Below, in pieces: positions 60,982-64,000 of a stretch of 64,000 nt of DNA. Every line of letters begins with the position of its first letter. Position 1 is the first letter of the stretch. The notes beneath the pieces were generated by a model. That model worked only from the letters and a program-made list of their open reading frames with translations. It was not told where the DNA came from and searched no databases. Both the position numbers and the translations under genes were made by a program. Origin of the DNA: Anaerotruncus colihominis (GTDB lineage: Bacteria; Bacillota; Clostridia; Oscillospirales; Ruminococcaceae); NCBI GenBank assembly GCA_025146135.1, contig CP102255.1, forward strand, positions 1,240,001-1,304,000, given 5' to 3'.

Positions 60982-61010
60982 ATCATAGTATAGAGCCGTT
61001 CAATTGTCAC
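60982..61010 (-). promoter_or_regulatory. Promoter of crcB
   Basis: On minus: GTGACA (61005-61010), 17 bases, TATGAT (60982-60987). The 5' leader would be only about 25 bases. Confidence 0.65.
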
Positions 61011-61030
61011 GCTTAATCAATCGTTCCAGT

Positions 61031-61090
61031 CCTGTAGCATTCCCGCAGCCTTGCGAATAGGCTAATAGGGGGCCATCCACGAAGGCCCGG
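61031..61090 (+). promoter_or_regulatory. Structured leader ahead of feoAB
   Basis: Two stems: an imperfect one from CCTGTAGCATTC to GAATAGGCTAATAGG, with GCAGCC in its loop, and GGGCC-ATCCACGAA-GGCCC. It ends 30 bases before the feoA start. GCAGCC and GGCTAATAG recall parts of NiCo/iron riboswitches, but the full fold is not convincing. No terminator is seen, so translation control would be the likely mode. Confidence 0.4.
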
Positions 61091-61119
61091 AAAACCTACA
61101 CAGATTTGGAGAAGATAAC

Positions 61120-61368
61120 ATGTATGAATCAATTATCCCGCTCAACCGCGTGCCTGAAGGAGCTATTGCGCGTGTGACCGGGCTTTTTACAACCGGAGCG
61201 ATGCGTCGCAGGCTCCAGGATATCGGCCTGATTGAGGGGACGGATATCGAGTGCCTTCAAAAAAGTCCAGCCGGCGATCCGATCGCCTATTACATCAGGG
61301 GCGCGGTGATCGCGCTGCGTTCAGTGGATTCAGGAAACATATTGGTACGCTGTAATCAGGCTGTTTAA
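61120..61368 (+). CDS. feoA: Ferrous iron transport protein A
   Basis: An 82-residue SH3-like protein: LNRVPEGAIARVTGLFTTGA, MRRRLQDIGLIEGTDIECLQ and ALRSVDSGNILVR match FeoA. It helps the FeoB transporter encoded 39 bases downstream. Confidence 0.93.
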   Translation: MYESIIPLNRVPEGAIARVTGLFTTGAMRRRLQDIGLIEGTDIECLQKSPAGDPIAYYIRGAVIALRSVDSGNILVRCNQAV

Positions 61369-61407
61369 CAAATTGTAACCACCATCAGATATAAGGGGCG
61401 ATTATAA

Positions 61408-63543
61408 ATGGGTTTGACATCCGAATCCACGGGAAAGCGGGCGTTGGATGAGGTATTTTCCGTTGTACGCGGCGATGGCGATACGGTTATAGCGTTGGCG
61501 GGCAATCCGAACGTGGGAAAAAGCACAGTGTTTAATCAACTGACCGGCTTAAAGCAGCATACCGGAAACTGGCCCGGCAAAACCGTAACGAACGCGCAGG
61601 GGCGCTGCCTGTACCATCACCGATCTTTTGTACTGGTCGATATACCCGGTACATATTCGTTGATGGCGCATTCCGCAGAGGAGGAGGTTGCACGCGATTT
61701 TATCTGTTTTGGCGGGGCGGACGCGGTTATTGTGGTCTGTGACGCGACTTGCCTGGAACGCAATATGAATCTGGTGCTGCAAGCCTTGGAGATTACAGGC
61801 CGCGCTGTCGTTTGCGTCAATTTAATGGATGAAGCGCGCCGCAAGCGAATCCATATCGATTTTAAGTTGTTGGAAAAGCGGCTGGGCGTACCGGTTGTTC
61901 CGGTGAGCGCGCGCGCAGGGGAAGGGTTGGATACACTTTTAGAGGCAGCCGGCCGTGCCGCTGATCTTGAGAATGCGTCCGCACGCCGGATTCGTTACCC
62001 ACAGGCGGTTGAACAGGCATTGGAACAGATAACACCGCTGCTTGATAACCACAACGGCTTGCCCGCCCGCTGGATTGCCCTGCGGTTGTTATGCGATGAT
62101 ACGCCATTGATCAGCGCGTTGCGTCAAAGCGGTGCCGATCCACTTGCGGATGAATCGGTTTCAGCCGTGCTGTGTCAGGCGCGCGAGGGGCTGGAAGCCG
62201 CCGGCGTGACTGCGGAAAAGCTTGGCGATATGATCGTGTCCTCCATTGTATTACATGCGGAGGAAGTTTGTTCCGATGCGATTCGCTTCGACCGGGTCGA
62301 TTATAACAGCTTTGACCGCCGTCTTGACCGACTTTTGACAAGCCGGGCCACAGGCATTCCAGCGATGCTGTTGCTGCTTGCGGTTGTTTTCTGGCTGACG
62401 ATTGTAGGCGCAAATCAACCATCGCGGTTGTTGTCACAGGCGTTGTTTGGCTTGCAGCCGCACCTGACTGCTTTTTTTGAGATGTGGAATTCCCCTGTAT
62501 GGTTAACGGGAGCGCTGGTAGATGGCGTTTACCGTGTGCTGGCCTGGGTTGTCAGTGTGATGCTGCCGCCGATGGCAATTTTTTTCCCATTGTTCACATT
62601 TCTGGAGGATTCTGGATATTTACCGCGTGTTGCTTTTAACCTCGACCGGGGATTTCAAAAGTGCAGCGCCTGCGGCAAACAAGCGTTGACCATGTGCATG
62701 GGATTTGGCTGCAATGCAGCAGGCGTCACTGGCTGCCGGATCATCGATTCGCCGCGCGAACGCCTGATTGCGATCATAACAAACAATTTTGTCCCCTGCA
62801 ACGGGCGATTCCCAACACTGATTGCAATTATCACGATGTTCTTTATTGGAGGAGCAGCCGGTATATTTGCATCGCTGGCATCCACACTGTTTTTGACCGG
62901 TGTGATCATATTGGGTGTCCTGATGACGTTTTTTGTATCGGCGCTTCTTTCTAAAACGGTCCTCAAGGGAATCCCATCTTCGTTTACGCTCGAATTGCCG
63001 CCCTACCGGCGTCCGCAGGTTGGGCGGGTGATTATACGGTCAATTTTTGACAGGACTCTGTTTGTACTTGGGCGGGCGGTGGCGGTTGCAGCGCCGGCCG
63101 GACTGATTATCTGGCTGCTGGCGAACCTTCAGATGGGTGGCGTTAGCCTGTTGGCGCACTGCGCGGCGTTTCTCGATCCGTTTGCACAATTGCTTGGGCT
63201 TGACGGCGTTATCTTGATGGCGTTTATTCTTGGATTCCCTGCGAATGAAATCGTCGTACCCATCATGATTATGACGTATCTTTCCACTGGCAGCATCCAG
63301 GAATTTGATAATCTGACGCAGCTTAAAACACTGTTGGTTGACAATGGCTGGACCTGGCTGACCGCTGTCTGTACGATGCTGTTTTCCCTGATGCATTGGC
63401 CCTGTTCGACAACCTGTTTGACTATCCGCAAGGAGACGCAGAGTTGGAAATGGACTGTGGTATCGATCCTAATCCCGACTATAATCGGTATGACTGTCTG
63501 TTTTCTCGTGGCAAGTGCGGCGCGCCTTACGGGGCTTGTTTGA
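61408..63543 (+). CDS. feoB: Ferrous iron transporter B
   Basis: A 711-residue transporter. The N-terminal G domain has G1 LAGNPNVGKSTVFNQLTG, switch region KQHTGNWPGKTV, G3 VDIPGTYSL and G4 NLMDEA. A GDI-like helical region follows, then about 8-9 membrane segments with Gate motifs (FPLFTFLEDSGYLPRVAF; SACGKQALTMCMGFGCNAAG). It imports ferrous iron, the main form in the anaerobic gut, and may offset loss of the FecCD system. Confidence 0.96.
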   Translation: MGLTSESTGKRALDEVFSVVRGDGDTVIALAGNPNVGKSTVFNQLTGLKQHTGNWPGKTVTNAQGRCLYHHRSFVLVDIPGTYSLMAHSAEEEVARDFICFGGADAVIVVCDATCLERNMNLVLQALEITGRAVVCVNLMDEARRKRIHIDFKLLEKRLGVPVVPVSARAGEGLDTLLEAAGRAADLENASARRIRYPQAVEQALEQITPLLDNHNGLPARWIALRLLCDDTPLISALRQSGADPLADESVSAVLCQAREGLEAAGVTAEKLGDMIVSSIVLHAEEVCSDAIRFDRVDYNSFDRRLDRLLTSRATGIPAMLLLLAVVFWLTIVGANQPSRLLSQALFGLQPHLTAFFEMWNSPVWLTGALVDGVYRVLAWVVSVMLPPMAIFFPLFTFLEDSGYLPRVAFNLDRGFQKCSACGKQALTMCMGFGCNAAGVTGCRIIDSPRERLIAIITNNFVPCNGRFPTLIAIITMFFIGGAAGIFASLASTLFLTGVIILGVLMTFFVSALLSKTVLKGIPSSFTLELPPYRRPQVGRVIIRSIFDRTLFVLGRAVAVAAPAGLIIWLLANLQMGGVSLLAHCAAFLDPFAQLLGLDGVILMAFILGFPANEIVVPIMIMTYLSTGSIQEFDNLTQLKTLLVDNGWTWLTAVCTMLFSLMHWPCSTTCLTIRKETQSWKWTVVSILIPTIIGMTVCFLVASAARLTGLV

Positions 63544-63550
63544 TTAAAAG

Positions 63551-63576
63551 AGCGGGCCGCTCCCAAGCGGCCCGCT
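63551..63576 (+). terminator. Terminator of feoAB
   Basis: AGCGGGCCGCT and AGCGGCCCGCT form an 11-bp stem around CCCA, followed by TTTAC. Confidence 0.85.
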
Positions 63577-63653
63577 TTACATAAAAATTCCAATTTGGAT
63601 CATTGGACGATCGGGTCCTGCTTTTTTAGCTGTAGAAGGTTTTGAAAGCATAT

Positions 63654-63893
63654 TCAACAGTCTCCGGCATAATAGGATACGATACGCATGTAATCCTTTG
63701 GATTTTGGGCTTCCAAAATAATCTGCAATTGATTTTTGTGATCATAGTACTGCCGGTGCAATTCATCCTGTATGGGGTATTGTCCCCTGATATTTACCTT
63801 TTGTCCATTGGAACAAATCATATATACCTCATCTCTACAGGCGTTAATGGTGTCCAGAAAATCTTGAATGTTCAGAATATTCAATTTCATCAT
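63654..63893 (-). CDS. Small hypothetical protein
   Basis: About 79 residues starting MMKLNILNIQDFLDTINACR; GGAGG-type bases lie upstream. The pattern, a helix NIQDFLDTINACRDEVYMIC then strands NGQKVNIRGQYPIQDELHR, resembles small Clostridia proteins that carry a helix followed by a beta sheet. Function unknown. Convergent with feoB. Confidence 0.6.
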   Translation of the reverse strand: MMKLNILNIQDFLDTINACRDEVYMICSNGQKVNIRGQYPIQDELHRQYYDHKNQLQIILEAQNPKDYMRIVSYYAGDC

Positions 63894-64000
63894 TGAAACC
63901 CCTCCATTAATCAACTTGTGCAGTGCCTTTACAAGTATCATTATAGTGCGGCTCATTGGATTTGAATATCTCATTTCTGCCCTTATATATCACAATCCTG
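63894..64000. other. Upstream region of the last gene
   Basis: About 107 bases, AT-rich. A longer open frame runs through it on minus but lacks a start with a ribosome site. Nothing else is recognised. Confidence 0.4.

Noticed and set aside
60952..61030. Fluoride riboswitch before crcB
   Set aside because: The mapped promoter leaves a leader of about 25 bases and the conserved fluoride-aptamer segments are missing.

Overview
The window looks like a gut-type Clostridia chromosome (Oscillospiraceae-like; inferred from gene families and mobile-element types, no rRNA is present). About the first 34.6 kb is the end of an integrative and conjugative element (ICE). The remaining 29 kb is ordinary chromosome: metabolism, transport and repair genes.

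The ICE is a set of nested insertions. It sits in a chromosomal FecCD-type permease gene, of which only the 3' end survives (34651-34840) before its ATPase and binding-protein partners. The ICE backbone, all on the minus strand, is a replication initiator, a DUF5348-type protein, a PcfB-like protein, the coupling protein TraG/VirD4, a small protein, Maff2 and a VirB6/TrbL-like protein. Three integrative and mobilizable elements (IMEs), each with its own large serine recombinase and relaxase, have landed inside backbone genes. IME-1 (about 1134-11674) and IME-2 (about 11705-21105) both lie in maff2, ten codons apart, and cut it into three pieces. IME-3 (about 22651-31634) lies in traG. Joining the flanks across a 2-bp core restores a 73-codon maff2 and a 602-codon traG in frame, so the insertions look precise and potentially reversible. 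While they are present, the ICE should be unable to transfer itself.

IME-1 and IME-3 have MobA/MobL (MOBQ) relaxases, and each carries a site closely resembling the RSF1010-type oriT nick region. IME-2 has a MOBP-like relaxase with MobC and a hairpin-rich candidate oriT. A three-hairpin element recurs three times and a leader with an intrinsic terminator recurs five times across the ICE and IMEs. Two replication-initiator genes carry iteron-like repeats inside their coding sequence. IME cargo includes an ECF sigma/anti-sigma pair and an unrecognised 510-residue protein with a GGADGPT motif.

The chromosomal part holds the ABC ATPase and binding protein orphaned by the ICE, glutamate dehydrogenase, a pseudouridine catabolic pair (psuK, psuG), and a divergent carbohydrate locus. 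That locus has LacI, ribokinase, a SIS isomerase and a RbsD/FucU mutarotase on one strand, and a tripartite tricarboxylate transporter, GntR regulator, YhcH-like protein and DapA/NanA-type aldolase on the other, around a perfect 26-bp palindrome. After it come a split ThrE-type exporter, an AT-rich XRE/methyltransferase pair, a radical-SAM/DUF4130 DNA-repair pair, a Sapep-type dipeptidase, an OPT peptide transporter, an orphan PqqD-like protein, FluC and FeoAB. No rRNA, tRNA or CRISPR array was recognised.
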